From positions 806,001 through 870,000 of the forward strand of contig NZ_JBHSIS010000006.1 of the NCBI RefSeq assembly GCF_042653545.1: DNA of 64,000 nucleotides. Direction: 5' to 3'. Position numbers and translations under genes: made by a program. The DNA is from Actinophytocola glycyrrhizae (GTDB lineage Bacteria > Actinomycetota > Actinomycetes > Mycobacteriales > Pseudonocardiaceae). Positions 17,442 to 26,081 of the stretch are shown one piece after another. The notes beneath the pieces are model-generated. The model worked only from the letters and a program-made list of their open reading frames with translations, made no database searches and had not been told where the DNA came from. Numbering within the stretch: position 1 is the stretch's first letter; each line of letters opens with the position of its first letter.

Positions 17442-17470
17442 GGCCCCGCTTCCCTTGTGGGAGCGGGGCC
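17442..17470 (-). terminator. Terminator after the small membrane-anchored protein gene
   Basis: GGCCCCGCTTCCC and GGGAGCGGGGCC form a long GC-rich stem with one bulge and a TTGT loop, 12 bp after the stop of the minus-strand gene at 17483. Confidence 0.7.
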
Positions 17471-17482
17471 TGCCGGCGTTCG

Positions 17483-17911
17483 TCAGCGGATCTGCGCGTC
17501 CCGGGGGCGCGTGCTCGCGTGTGCCGTCAGGGCCCGGATGATCCGGTCGCGCTTGCGGCGGGTGTCGGTGTAGGAGCGGGGACGTTGGATCAGCGTCGCG
17601 TCCGTCAGGGCGTAGCGAGTCCACACCTTCGCCACGCTGCGGCCGCCGCGGCCGGGGAGGTCCGAGATCGCCACGTGGACCGTGTTGCGGGCGCGGATGT
17701 GCTTGGTGCGCAGGCCGTTGTCGGTGAACTCGACTTCCCACAGGACACCCCTGGCGGCGGTCGCGGCGCTCAGCAGCGCCCGGGAACGACCGCAGGCCAG
17801 TTCGAGTGAGAAGTCCCTGTCCAGCTCACGGGTGCGCCGCTTTCCCGTCACCAACCTCGTGACGAAAACCAGAACGACGACAATGCCCAACGCGATCAGA
17901 AACGTGTTCAT
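17483..17911 (-). CDS. Membrane-anchored hypothetical protein
   Basis: 142-residue protein with one N-terminal hydrophobic helix (MNTFLIALGIVVVLVFVTRLV) and a basic soluble domain facing the cytoplasm. The soluble part (WEVEFTDNGLRTKHIRARNTVHVAISDLP) looks like a small beta domain. The start at 17911 is supported by AGGG 4 nt upstream and by the helix at the very N-terminus. It has its own hairpin terminator. I do not recognise a family. Confidence 0.55.
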   Translation of the reverse strand: MNTFLIALGIVVVLVFVTRLVTGKRRTRELDRDFSLELACGRSRALLSAATAARGVLWEVEFTDNGLRTKHIRARNTVHVAISDLPGRGGRSVAKVWTRYALTDATLIQRPRSYTDTRRKRDRIIRALTAHASTRPRDAQIR

Positions 17912-18180
17912 GATGCCCTGCACCTCCAGCCACTCATGCCGTCCACCCCCAGGAACGACGGCACGGTGCTGCGACAAGGTCGACCCGGCAGCGCCGACGG
18001 GTCATCAGGTCATCGGTAGCACCTCTCACCGTTTCCCGGTTGTTACGAATCCTGCTTCGGTCCAGCAATATCCATTAGCGCCGAGCACCATGGATCCGTC
18101 AAGTATTTCGGCGAAACTGGTACTTTGGAGAAAAGATTCCTGCTTGACCTCTACCTAGGTGGAGCGGTCACCGTGTACGC

Positions 18181-18945
18181 ATGGACCTCGACACCGCTGG
18201 CCGCTACCTCGACCGGATCGGTGCCCGCCGGCCCGCCGCGCCGGACGTCGCCGCGCTCCGGGACCTGCACCGGCGGCACCTCGAGACCGTGCCGTTCGAG
18301 AACCTCTCGATCCACCTCGGGGAACCGGTCGCGCTCGACGAGGACACCCTCGTCGACAAGATCGTCCGGCGGCGGCGTGGCGGGTTCTGCTACGAGCTCA
18401 ACGGGGCGTTCGCGGCGTTGCTGGCCGCGCTCGGGTACGACGTGCGCCTGCTCGCCGCCTCCGTGTTCGGTGCCGACGGCACGCTCTCGCCCGCCTTCGA
18501 CCACCTCGTGCTCCTCGTCGAACTGGACGAGCGGTACCTCGTCGACGTCGGTTTCGGCGCGCACTCGACCTACCCGCTGCGGCTCGACTGGCCGGAGGCG
18601 CAGGACGACCCGTCGGGCTCGTTCCTGGTTCTCGACGCGCCGGGCGGGGACGTCGACGTGCTCATGGACGGCGTGCCGCGGTACCGGGCGGAGTCGAAAG
18701 CACGCAGGATCGCCGACTTCGCCCGCCTCGCCTGGTGGCACGCGAACGCGCCCGACTCGCACTTCCGGTCCGGACCCCGGTGCTCACGCGCGACCGGGAG
18801 CGGGCGCGTCACCATCCGCGGCGACCGCCTGATCGAGACCGTGCACGGGGCGCGGACCGAGACGGCCATCGCCACCGACGACGAAGTCCTCGCGGCGTAC
18901 GAGAAACACGTCGGGTTCCTGCCGCCGCGGGTGCCTACTTGCTAG
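18181..18945 (+). CDS. nat: Arylamine N-acetyltransferase
   Basis: 254-residue enzyme that moves acetyl groups from acetyl-CoA to arylamines, hydrazines or, in biosynthetic versions, amide-forming acceptors. The Cys-His-Asp triad is intact: C70 in RRGGFCYE, H108 in FDHLVLLV and D122 in VDVGFG. The N-terminal VPFENLSIH block is typical. It is cytoplasmic. Its 3' end overlaps the 3' end of the exporter permease gene on the other strand by 11 bp. The 200 bp upstream are unusually AT-rich for this DNA and hold its promoter, but no clear elements were identified. Confidence 0.95.
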   Translation: MDLDTAGRYLDRIGARRPAAPDVAALRDLHRRHLETVPFENLSIHLGEPVALDEDTLVDKIVRRRRGGFCYELNGAFAALLAALGYDVRLLAASVFGADGTLSPAFDHLVLLVELDERYLVDVGFGAHSTYPLRLDWPEAQDDPSGSFLVLDAPGGDVDVLMDGVPRYRAESKARRIADFARLAWWHANAPDSHFRSGPRCSRATGSGRVTIRGDRLIETVHGARTETAIATDDEVLAAYEKHVGFLPPRVPTC

Positions 18946-19735
18946 CCACCCTCCGGTACTTCGCCACCGCCAGCGGCACGAACACCGCCAGGATCGCGAA
19001 CGACGACAGCAGCGCGTAGAGCACCGCGTTGTCCGCGGGCCAGCCCGGCGGCGGCACCATGTTCGGCGGCGCCTCGTTGCCGAACAGGTCACGCACCGAC
19101 TGGATCACCGCCGTGAACGGGTTCCACTCCGCGATCACCCGCAACGGCCCCGGCATCGTGCCCGCACCGACGAACGCCGACGAGATGAACGACAGCGGGA
19201 ACAGCCACATCAGGCCCGCGCTCTGCGCCACCTCGACGCTCGGCGCCGACAGCCCGATCAGCGCGCCGATCCACGACATCGCGAAGCCGAACAGCAACAG
19301 CAGCAGGTACGCCAGCACCGCGTCGAGGAAGCTGCCCCGGATCCGCCAGCCGACCAGCAGACCGCACAGCGACATGATCAGCAGCGCCAGCGACGACACC
19401 ACGAGGTCGGACGTCGTCCTGCCGAGCAGCACCGCGAGCCGGGACATCGGCAACGACCGGAACCGGTCGATGATGCCCTTCTGCAGGTCGTTGCACAGCC
19501 CGATCACGGTGAACGCCGAGTTGAACGCGATCGTCTGCACGAAGATGCCCGCGATCAGGAACTCGCGGTACTGCCCGCCACCGAGCGCGCCGCCGAACAC
19601 GTACGCGAACAGCAGCACGAACATGATCGGCTGCACCACCGCGGCGAACAGCCAGTCGGCGTTGCGGCGGACGTTGAGCAGGTTGCGCCACGCGACGATG
19701 CCGCCGTCGCGAAGGCCCTGGGTCAGGACGGTCAT
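18935..19735 (-). CDS. ABC-2 type exporter permease (DrrB-like)
   Basis: 266-residue integral membrane protein with about six helices and the ABC-2 pattern of daunorubicin DrrB-type permeases (RFRSLPMSRLAVLLGR before the middle helices, and PFTAVIQSVRDL before the last). It would form the pore of an ATP-driven exporter with the preceding ATPase. GGAGGA lies 3 nt before the ATG, which overlaps the ATPase stop (ATGA). The substrate (drug, lipid or metabolite) cannot be inferred, and no biosynthetic cluster is adjacent. Confidence 0.9.
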   Translation of the reverse strand: MTVLTQGLRDGGIVAWRNLLNVRRNADWLFAAVVQPIMFVLLFAYVFGGALGGGQYREFLIAGIFVQTIAFNSAFTVIGLCNDLQKGIIDRFRSLPMSRLAVLLGRTTSDLVVSSLALLIMSLCGLLVGWRIRGSFLDAVLAYLLLLLFGFAMSWIGALIGLSAPSVEVAQSAGLMWLFPLSFISSAFVGAGTMPGPLRVIAEWNPFTAVIQSVRDLFGNEAPPNMVPPPGWPADNAVLYALLSSFAILAVFVPLAVAKYRRVASK

Positions 19736-20685
19736 GACTCCTCCGTCGCGTGGCCGGTGAGCGACAGGAACACGTCGTCGAGTGTCGGGCGGTGCAGTCC
19801 GACGTCGAGCACGGTCACGTTCTCGACATCCAGTCTGCGCAGCGCCTCCACCAGCGACTTCGCGCCAGCGTCGACCAGCACCTGCACCCGTTTGCCGTGC
19901 CGGTCGACGGTCGGCTCCGCCGAGCCGACCTCGGCGAGGACCCGGCTCGCCACCACCACGTCGGCCTCGTCGGCGACCACGATGTCCAGCCGCTCGCCAC
20001 CGACCTCGCCCTTCAGGTGGTCGGCGGTGCCGCTCGCGATGACCCTGCCGTGGTCGATCACGAGGATCGTGTCGGCCAGCTGGTCGGCCTCCTCCAGGTA
20101 CTGCGTGGTCAGCAGGACGGTCGTGCCGTCGGCCACCAGCTCGCCGATGACCTCCCACGTGTCGAGCCGCCCGCGCGGGTCGAGCCCCGTGGTCGGCTCG
20201 TCGAGCAGCACCACCCGCGGCGCGGCCACCAGCGCGCCTGCGAGGTCGAGCCGCCGCCGCATGCCGCCGGAGTAGGTCTTCGACGGCCGCGCCGCGGCGT
20301 CGGTGAGCCGGAACCTGCTGATCAGCTCGGTGGCACGAGCGCGGGCGTCGGGCTTGTTCATGCCGTAGAGCCGCCCGACCATGTACAGGTTCTCGAAGCC
20401 GGTCAGGTTCTCGTCGACGGCCGCGTACTGGCCGGAGAGCCCGATGGACCTGCGCACCGCGTCGGGGTCGGCCAGCACGTCGTGCCCTGCCACCCACGCG
20501 CGTCCCGAGTCGGGGCGCAACAGGGTGGTCAGGATGCGGACCGCGGTGGTCTTGCCCGCGCCGTTGGGCCCGAGCAGCCCCAGCACGGTGCCGGCCGGTA
20601 TCTCCAGGTCGATACCGTCGAGCGCGCGGGTGGACCCAAAGGTCTTCACCAGCGCTTCCGCCCGTACGGCGATGTCGGTGGACAT
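19732..20685 (-). CDS. ABC exporter ATP-binding protein (DrrA-like)
   Basis: 317-residue ATPase. Walker A is GPNGAGKTT (about residue 39), the signature is TYSGGMRRRLDLA, Walker B is VVLLDEPTTGLD and the switch His region is TTQYLEEADQL. A C-terminal extension (about 225-317) is typical of DrrA. GGGGGAG precedes the ATG at 20685. It is coupled to the permease downstream and forms a two-gene operon. Confidence 0.93.
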   Translation of the reverse strand: MSTDIAVRAEALVKTFGSTRALDGIDLEIPAGTVLGLLGPNGAGKTTAVRILTTLLRPDSGRAWVAGHDVLADPDAVRRSIGLSGQYAAVDENLTGFENLYMVGRLYGMNKPDARARATELISRFRLTDAAARPSKTYSGGMRRRLDLAGALVAAPRVVLLDEPTTGLDPRGRLDTWEVIGELVADGTTVLLTTQYLEEADQLADTILVIDHGRVIASGTADHLKGEVGGERLDIVVADEADVVVASRVLAEVGSAEPTVDRHGKRVQVLVDAGAKSLVEALRRLDVENVTVLDVGLHRPTLDDVFLSLTGHATEES

Positions 20686-20774
20686 GCGCTCCCCCGGTTG
20701 GTCGGTGTGACGTCGCGGACTGTAGACCGGAGGACCGACAAATTTCGCGCGGTTTACGCGGTGAGGAGAAGTCG

Positions 20775-21122
20775 ATGAACGCACGGGCCGTCGTGATCGG
20801 ACTGGCCATCGGGGTGGTGTTCGGCGCCGGGATCGCCAGCCTGGTGTGGTCGCTCACCGGCGGCGGAGACGGCGGGGACAGCGACGTCGCGGCCGTGTGC
20901 GGGGTGGTCGAGCGGACCCCGGTGCCGGACGAGAACACGTCGCTGGAGGACCTGCGGCGGTGGGCCGTCGGCGAGGTGATGCCGTCGGTCGCGAAGGCGG
21001 ACCCGGAGTACCAGCCGCTCGCGGACGCGCTGTCGGACGCCGTGCGGTCGATGCGGCAGTTCGACTTCGAGAAGATGCGCGCCGCGGTGGACCGGGCCAA
21101 GGGCCTCTGCGCGGGGCACTAG
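20775..21122 (+). CDS. Small membrane-anchored or secreted protein, unknown function
   Basis: 115-residue protein with an N-terminal hydrophobic helix (MNARAVVIGLAIGVVFGAGIASLVWSL) that is either a membrane anchor or an uncleaved signal. A Gly/Asp linker leads to a mostly helical outer domain with two Cys (AAVCGVV near the linker and GLCAGH at the C-terminus) that could form a disulfide. GAGGAGA before the ATG supports the start. It diverges from the drrA-like gene and is followed by a large repeat element. No family recognised. Confidence 0.65.
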   Translation: MNARAVVIGLAIGVVFGAGIASLVWSLTGGGDGGDSDVAAVCGVVERTPVPDENTSLEDLRRWAVGEVMPSVAKADPEYQPLADALSDAVRSMRQFDFEKMRAAVDRAKGLCAGH

Positions 21123-21244
21123 GTGTTGCGAGTGCGCCACGGTCAGGGTTGCGCGGGCTGGGCCCCGCTTCGCGGCTGATCGATTCCGTGAAGTTGGTGT
21201 GAGCGGGCGGTCGTTCGTGTGCTGGTCGCGTCGTTTCGGCCCGG

Positions 21245-21780
21245 GTGTGCTGGCTGCGGCTTTTGTGGTGGGTTTGTCCTCGCCGGACGGGCAGGTCTCC
21301 GGGGTGGCGGAGGGGCTGTTCGGCGGCGGTTGGGTTCGGGTCTGCCTGCCATCCCGTCGACCTCCCTACGGGCTATCACACCGCGCCAAGGGGGGCCGAT
21401 TCGTGCGTGTTGTGATTCGGGTGTTTGGCCCCCCTTGACGCGGCGTGATCGGGCGCTGCCAGGTCGACGGGATGGCAGGGAGCCCCTTTTGGGTGGGCTT
21501 GCGCCACCGTCGGTGTTGCGTGGGGTTGCGGGCCCGTCTGGCGGGCAAGGGCCCCGCTTCGCGGGGCCCGGGCGCGTAGCGGCCTGGTTTGGTGCTGTGA
21601 AAGGCGCGTTGACGGCGTTGGCAGTGCTGTGAAAGGCGCATTGACGGCGCTGGGCGCCGTGAATGGCCCATTGACGGCACTTGTTGTGCCGTGAACGCGC
21701 CTTTCACGGCATCGGCCGCGCCCCGTCCGGCGCCCGCGGGGGTGTGGGGGGGTTGCCTGATGACCGGTTCGTACACCAAG
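21245..21780 (+). repeat. Dispersed element, copy A (about 520 bp)
   Basis: Fills most of the 690-bp convergent gap between the small membrane protein gene and pheA. It is homologous over its length to 50700-51217, where it lies in the opposite orientation. In order it holds a GC-rich head, a 133-bp palindrome (21346-21478), a GGGCTTGCGCCACCG segment, and a tail of four tandem REP-like units of the GTGAAAGGCGCGTTGACGGC type. The last unit is a perfect hairpin (21687-21711). No coding sequence or transposase is present. Confidence 0.8.
21346..21478. repeat. 133-bp palindrome inside copy A
   Basis: Outer arms of 18 bp are perfect: 21346-21363 (CTGCCATCCCGTCGACCT) and 21461-21478. Inner arms begin ATCACACCGCG and GGCCCCCCTTG and pair with a few mismatches. 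The equivalent in copy B spans 50985-51116 with the same outer arms and a diverged loop. Confidence 0.85.
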
Positions 21781-21812
21781 ACACTTCACGTGATCTTCAC
21801 GGAACCAATCGG

Positions 21813-22736
21813 CTAGCCGGTGCGGCCCTCACGCACCGTGGTCACCCAGTCGGTGGCGGCGGCGTAGTCCGCGTCGGCGTTGTCGGTCCCCGCGAGGGTC
21901 GGTGTGCCGTCCGCCTTCGGGTAGGAGCCGAGGAAGCGGACCTCGTGGCAGCGGCGGTGCAGCGCGGCGAGCGCGTCGGCGACCCGCTGTTCCGCCACGT
22001 GCCCGTCGAAGTCCAGGTAGAAGCGGTACTCGCCGAGACGGCCCTTCATCGGGCGGGACTCGATGCGGCTCAGGTTGATGCCGCGCAGCGCGAGCTCGGT
22101 GAGCATCTCGGCGAGCACGCCGGTGCGCTGGTAGGCGGCGACGGCGACGATCGAGGTGCGGTCCGAGCCGGTCGGCGTTGGCAGCTCGCCGGGCCGCTGC
22201 AGCACGAGGAAGCGGGTGACCGCGTCGTCGACGTCCGCGATGCCGGTCTCCAGCACCGCCAGCGCGTAGTGCTCGGCCGCGACAGGCGCGGTGATGGCGG
22301 CGTCGCAGTTGCCGTCGAGCACCCCGACCGCGGCGGCCGCCGTCGAGGTCGCGGCGAGCTGGGCGGCCTGGCTGACGTGCTTCGCGAGCCAGCCCTGGAC
22401 CTGCGCGAGCGCGTGCGGGTGGCTCGCGACGGACCGGATGCCGGCGAGCGTCGTGCCGGGGCGCGCGAGCAGGGAGAACCGGACCGGCAGCACGACCTCG
22501 GCGACCGCGACCAGCGGTTCGTCGACGGCGAGCGCGTCCATGGTGGCGGACACCGCGCCCTCGACGGAGTTCTCCACCGGCACGCACGCGAGGTCGGCGC
22601 GGCCGTGCCGGACGGCGTCGAGCGCCTCCGGCACCGTCGCTTCCGGCACGAGTGTGTGGTCCGGGCGCCCGGCCGCGAGCGCGGCCTGCTCGGAGAAGGT
22701 CCCCTGCGGCCCGAAGTACGCGATGCTCGGCACCAC
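21813..22736 (-). CDS. pheA: Prephenate dehydratase
   Basis: 307-residue enzyme that converts prephenate to phenylpyruvate in phenylalanine synthesis. The catalytic domain (about residues 1-185) starts with YFGPQGTFSEQAA and contains the active-site TRF motif in AVTRFLVLQ. The ACT regulatory domain (about 200-285) has ESRP in RIESRPMKG, which binds phenylalanine for feedback control. The start is one of two consecutive GTGs at the 5' end. It is the positional counterpart of Rv3838c. The M. tuberculosis phosphoglycerate mutase neighbour is absent here. Confidence 0.97.
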   Translation of the reverse strand: MVPSIAYFGPQGTFSEQAALAAGRPDHTLVPEATVPEALDAVRHGRADLACVPVENSVEGAVSATMDALAVDEPLVAVAEVVLPVRFSLLARPGTTLAGIRSVASHPHALAQVQGWLAKHVSQAAQLAATSTAAAAVGVLDGNCDAAITAPVAAEHYALAVLETGIADVDDAVTRFLVLQRPGELPTPTGSDRTSIVAVAAYQRTGVLAEMLTELALRGINLSRIESRPMKGRLGEYRFYLDFDGHVAEQRVADALAALHRRCHEVRFLGSYPKADGTPTLAGTDNADADYAAATDWVTTVREGRTG

Positions 22737-22837
22737 GCCACCCTAGCCGGGCAGCTCAGTGTTGCCGGCACGCCCGATGGAGTGCACCAAGACTTCACCT
22801 GTCAGGGCTACCAGTTACCAGATAGCGGTTACGCGCA

Positions 22838-23470
22838 GTGCCATCCAAATGCCATGCTGAAACCGTGACCGCCGCCGAAGAGGCTTCGCAAGCGGGGACC
22901 GCGACCAGGGAACCGCTTCGACTCGTACTGTGCGCCGTCGAAGATCCACTCGCGGCGGCGTGGGAGGTCGCCGCGGACGGGCGGCAGGAGGTGCACACGC
23001 ATCGCGGCTCGACGCTGGACGTGCCCGCGGACGCGGTCGTGAGCCCGGCCAACTCGTACGGGTGGATGCGCGGCGGGATCGACGCGGTCTACGCGAGTGC
23101 CTTCCCCGCGATCGAACAGCACGTGCGCAGCGCCGTGCTGGCCTACCACGGCGGCGAGCTCCCCGTCGGTCAGGCGGTGATCGTGCCGACCGACGTCGCG
23201 GCGCCCCCGTGGCTGATCAGCGCGCCGACGATGCGGGAGCCCGGCGAGCGACTGCCGCAGGACACGGTGCACCCGTACCTGGCGGCACGCGCGGTGTTCC
23301 GGATGTGGCGCGACGGCAGGCTCGACGACGACCGGCCGGTGCGCGCGGTGGTCTCGACCATCGCCATGCCCGGCCTCGGCACCGGGATCGGCGGGGTACC
23401 GCCCGAGGTGTGCGCCCGGCAGGTGATGGCCGCGTGGGACGAGGTGTTCGCCCCACGACCGGATCGGTGA
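22838..23470 (+). CDS. Macro-domain protein
   Basis: About 210 residues. The core matches a macro domain that binds ADP-ribose: DVPADAVVSPANSYGWMRGGIDAVYASAF carries the substrate loop, and STIAMPGLGTGIGGVPP the phosphate-binding loop. It may remove ADP-ribose or degrade its derivatives. The start is uncertain: the ATG at 22838 and the GTG at 22865 both lack a ribosome site. It diverges from pheA. Confidence 0.78.
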   Translation: MPSKCHAETVTAAEEASQAGTATREPLRLVLCAVEDPLAAAWEVAADGRQEVHTHRGSTLDVPADAVVSPANSYGWMRGGIDAVYASAFPAIEQHVRSAVLAYHGGELPVGQAVIVPTDVAAPPWLISAPTMREPGERLPQDTVHPYLAARAVFRMWRDGRLDDDRPVRAVVSTIAMPGLGTGIGGVPPEVCARQVMAAWDEVFAPRPDR

Positions 23471-23733
23471 CGGGTCGCGGGTTCCCGGGTTCTCACGAGG
23501 ACCACCGCGGCGGCTGTCAGCAGGTAGGTGGCCACCATGAGCGGGCTGCCGGACGTCTCCTGTCGATGCGTTCATTCAACACGAACGCCGGTGGCCGCCG
23601 TGCCCGTGTTCGGCGGCGCGGTGTCTGACTGTGACGAAATGCGGCCGGGAAGTTCACACTATGGATGGCTCGCCAAATACCGGCACGCCGGGTTAAGTGG
23701 GTGATGACCGGAATTTCCTAGCAAGGAGGTCGA

Positions 23734-24120
23734 ATGTCGTTAACGGTGCCCACCGACCTGTTGGAGAAAGCCCAGCAGGGACCGGTGTCCGACGACGATT
23801 TCATCGCCTGCATCCGTGACTCGCTGCCCTACGCGTGGTCGGTCGTCACCGACGTCGCGGAGCGGCTCTCGACCACCGGTGGGCCCTTCGCCGACAACCA
23901 GACGGAGCCGCCGGACGAGACAGCACGCGGTCAGCTGCTGCGGCTCGTCGGCAGCGACGCGATGCGTGCGGCGGTGGAGCGGCACTTCAACGTCCGGCTC
24001 GCGTTCCAGAACTGTCACCGCCTCGCGCTGTTCGACCCGGCCGCGCACTCCGCGCACGCCGAGTTCACCAGCCCGAGGGCGCAGCTGCTGAACCAGAGCC
24101 CCGAATTGGTCAACTGCTGA
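23734..24120 (+). CDS. SCO5389-family protein
   Basis: 128-residue cytoplasmic protein conserved across actinomycetes, recalled as the SCO5389 family. The shared features are a SLPYAW segment, FADNQTEPPDETARGQLLR in the middle, HFNVRLAFQNCHRLALF, and a C-terminal LNQSPELVNC ending in Cys. A textbook AAGGAGGT lies 6 nt before the ATG. A strong terminator follows immediately. Its function is not known to me. Confidence 0.8.
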   Translation: MSLTVPTDLLEKAQQGPVSDDDFIACIRDSLPYAWSVVTDVAERLSTTGGPFADNQTEPPDETARGQLLRLVGSDAMRAAVERHFNVRLAFQNCHRLALFDPAAHSAHAEFTSPRAQLLNQSPELVNC

Positions 24121-24121
24121 G

Positions 24122-24148
24122 AAAAGGGAGCCCGCGCGGCTCCCTTTT
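24122..24148 (+). terminator. Intrinsic terminator of the SCO5389-family gene
   Basis: AAAAGGGAGCC and GGCTCCCTTTT form an 11-bp stem with a 5-nt CGCGC loop and end in a T-run, a classical rho-independent terminator 2 bp after the stop. It is the best intrinsic terminator in the window. Confidence 0.92.
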
Positions 24149-24324
24149 CGTCGCGTGACGTATGCAGTTATGGCAATTCCTTGGTCAGTTTCACGGCCGG
24201 TTCCGGCTCGCCGCGTTCGGGGATTTCCGGTTGGGTTTCCGCGCCTCGGCGACGGCGCGCCCGCGGACGAGGGATCGGGCCACCACGGGCTGGCCGGCCG
24301 GGGTAGGCGGCCGGAGCGTGTAGT

Positions 24325-24353
24325 GCGTCACAGTGCTCCAGGTGCCGTGACGC
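24325..24353. promoter_or_regulatory. Inverted repeat upstream of coaA
   Basis: GCGTCAC (24325-24331) and GTGACGC (24347-24353) are perfect inverted repeats 15 bp apart, ending 16 bp before the coaA start. It may be an operator or a leader hairpin. The rest of the 220-bp gap (24149-24369) shows no other gene I can support. Confidence 0.35.
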
Positions 24354-24369
24354 CCTAACGTTTGTCGAC

Positions 24370-25299
24370 GTGGCGGTGAAGACCCGCGACCTCAGTCCGT
24401 ACGTGGAGCTGCGTCGCGACCAGTGGCGAGAGCTGAGGCGTGCCACGCCGCTGACCCTCACCCTCGACGAGCTGGTCCGCCTGCGCGGCCTCGGCGACCC
24501 GGTCGACCTGGACGAGGTCGTCGACGTCTACCTGCCGCTTTCCCGCCTGATCAGCCTGCGGGTGGCCGCGCACCAGCGCCTGTTCGCGGACACCACGTCG
24601 TTCCTCGGCGAGACCGCGCAGCAGGTGCCGTTCGTGATCGGGGTCGCGGGCAGCGTCGCCGTCGGCAAGTCGACCACGGCGCGGCTGCTGCGGACGCTGC
24701 TGGCGCGCTGGCCGGACCACCCGCATGTGGACCTCGTCACCACCGACGGGTTCCTGTGGCCGAAGGCCGACCTGATCCGGCGCGGCATGATGAGCCGCAA
24801 GGGGTTCCCCGAGAGCTACGACCGGCGCAGCCTGCTGCGGTTCGTCTCGGACGTGAAGTCCGGCTCGCCGGAGGTGCACGCGCCGGTGTACTCGCACCTC
24901 GCGTACGACATCGTGCCCGGTGAGACGCAGGTCGTGCGCAAGCCGGACATCCTCATCATCGAGGGCCTGAACGTACTGCTGCCCGGCCAGGGGCTCACGG
25001 TGGCGGACCTGTTCGACTTCTCGGTCTACGTCGACGCGCACACCGAGGACATCGCGCGCTGGTACGTGGAGCGGTTCCTCACGCTGCGGGACACGGCGTT
25101 CGCCGACCCCGGCTCGCACTTCCACCACTACGCCGGGCTGACCGACGACGAGGCACGTGCCGAGGCGGCGAAGCTGTGGCAGAAGATCAACGAGCCGAAC
25201 CTGGTGCGGAACATCCTGCCGACGCGGCCGAGGGCGTCGCTGGTGCTCAGGAAGAACGCCGACCACCGGATCAGCCGGGTGCGGCTGCGCAAGCTCTGA
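24370..25299 (+). CDS. coaA: Pantothenate kinase, type I
   Basis: 309-residue kinase that phosphorylates pantothenate, the first committed step to coenzyme A. The P-loop is VAGSVAVGKSTTAR (about residues 95-108), followed by TTDGFLWP and GFPESYD, both typical of bacterial CoaA. ILIIEGLNVL and a C-terminal NADHRISRVRLRK complete the family pattern. The start is a GTG (MAVKTRDLSPYVEL). The mycothiol-dependent gene follows after 31 bp, so they may be co-transcribed. Confidence 0.96.
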   Translation: MAVKTRDLSPYVELRRDQWRELRRATPLTLTLDELVRLRGLGDPVDLDEVVDVYLPLSRLISLRVAAHQRLFADTTSFLGETAQQVPFVIGVAGSVAVGKSTTARLLRTLLARWPDHPHVDLVTTDGFLWPKADLIRRGMMSRKGFPESYDRRSLLRFVSDVKSGSPEVHAPVYSHLAYDIVPGETQVVRKPDILIIEGLNVLLPGQGLTVADLFDFSVYVDAHTEDIARWYVERFLTLRDTAFADPGSHFHHYAGLTDDEARAEAAKLWQKINEPNLVRNILPTRPRASLVLRKNADHRISRVRLRKL

Positions 25300-25330
25300 A
25301 TTGTCGGTGGTCCGTGGTTGGGTGGCGGCC

Positions 25331-26071
25331 GTGGACGAGCAGAGATTCCTGGAGTGCCTCGACGCCGACTTCACGCGGCTGCGTGCGGTGGTCGAGGGCG
25401 CCGTGGACGCGCCGGTGCCGACCTGCCCGGGATGGACCGGTGCCGACCTGGCCGAGCACGTGGCCGAGGTGTACCTGCACAAGACCGAGACCATGCGGCA
25501 GGGGGTCTGGCCCGCGCCGTGGCCGCCCGAGTTACCGGACCCGCTGACCGCGCTCGACGACGCCTACCGGCAGCTCGTCGGCGAGTTCTCCACGCGTGAC
25601 ATGGCCGACCGGGCCCTGACCTGGTACGAACCGGACCAGACGGTGGGGTTCTGGTTGCGGCGCATGGCACACGAGACCGTCATCCACCGGCTGGACGCGG
25701 AGCTGGCGGCCGGGGTGGCGCACGACCCGATCCCGGCCGACCTCGCGGAGGACGGCCTCGACGAGGTGCTGACGTGCTTCCTCGCGTACGCGTCGGCGGA
25801 GTACCCGGATGAGCTGGGTGAGCACCTCGCCGACTGCGACGGGCGGACCGTGCAGATCGCGACCGAGGGCGCTGGCTGGCAGGTGCGGCTCGGGCCTGCC
25901 GAGGTCACGGTGGTGCGCGGCGAGTCCGCCTCGGAGGCGGGGGTGTTCGGTGCGCCGGGCGCGGTGCTGCGGTGGGTGTGGAGGCGCGCGGACGACGACG
26001 CGGTCCGGCTGGACGGCAACCGGTGGGTGATCGGGAAGCTGCGGGCGATGCTGGGGGTCACCACGCAATAG
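25331..26071 (+). CDS. Maleylpyruvate isomerase family, mycothiol-dependent enzyme
   Basis: 246-residue protein of the actinobacterial DinB-like/MDMPI family. The N-terminal four-helix region (LECLDADFTRLRAVVEG, VPTCPGWTGADLAEHVAEVYLHK) has candidate metal ligands in the HV and MAHETVIHRLDAE segments (HxxxHRxD). The C-terminal domain is the MDMPI_C type. Such proteins use mycothiol as thiol cofactor in isomerase or transferase reactions, but the substrate is unknown. The GTG at 25331 is chosen because family members begin at this point; several GTG/TTG codons lie upstream. Confidence 0.8.
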   Translation: MDEQRFLECLDADFTRLRAVVEGAVDAPVPTCPGWTGADLAEHVAEVYLHKTETMRQGVWPAPWPPELPDPLTALDDAYRQLVGEFSTRDMADRALTWYEPDQTVGFWLRRMAHETVIHRLDAELAAGVAHDPIPADLAEDGLDEVLTCFLAYASAEYPDELGEHLADCDGRTVQIATEGAGWQVRLGPAEVTVVRGESASEAGVFGAPGAVLRWVWRRADDDAVRLDGNRWVIGKLRAMLGVTTQ

Positions 26072-26081
26072 GCTGACCGGC

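Noticed and set aside
21245..21780. Copy A as an insertion sequence or CRISPR array
   Set aside because: There is no transposase, no clear target duplication, and the tandem units are palindromic and degenerate rather than regularly spaced identical repeats.
24168..24461. A 97-codon minus-strand reading frame over the coaA start
   Set aside because: It overlaps the 5' end of coaA, has no ribosome site and no recognised domain; only its C-terminal 25 codons look gene-like, which is not enough.
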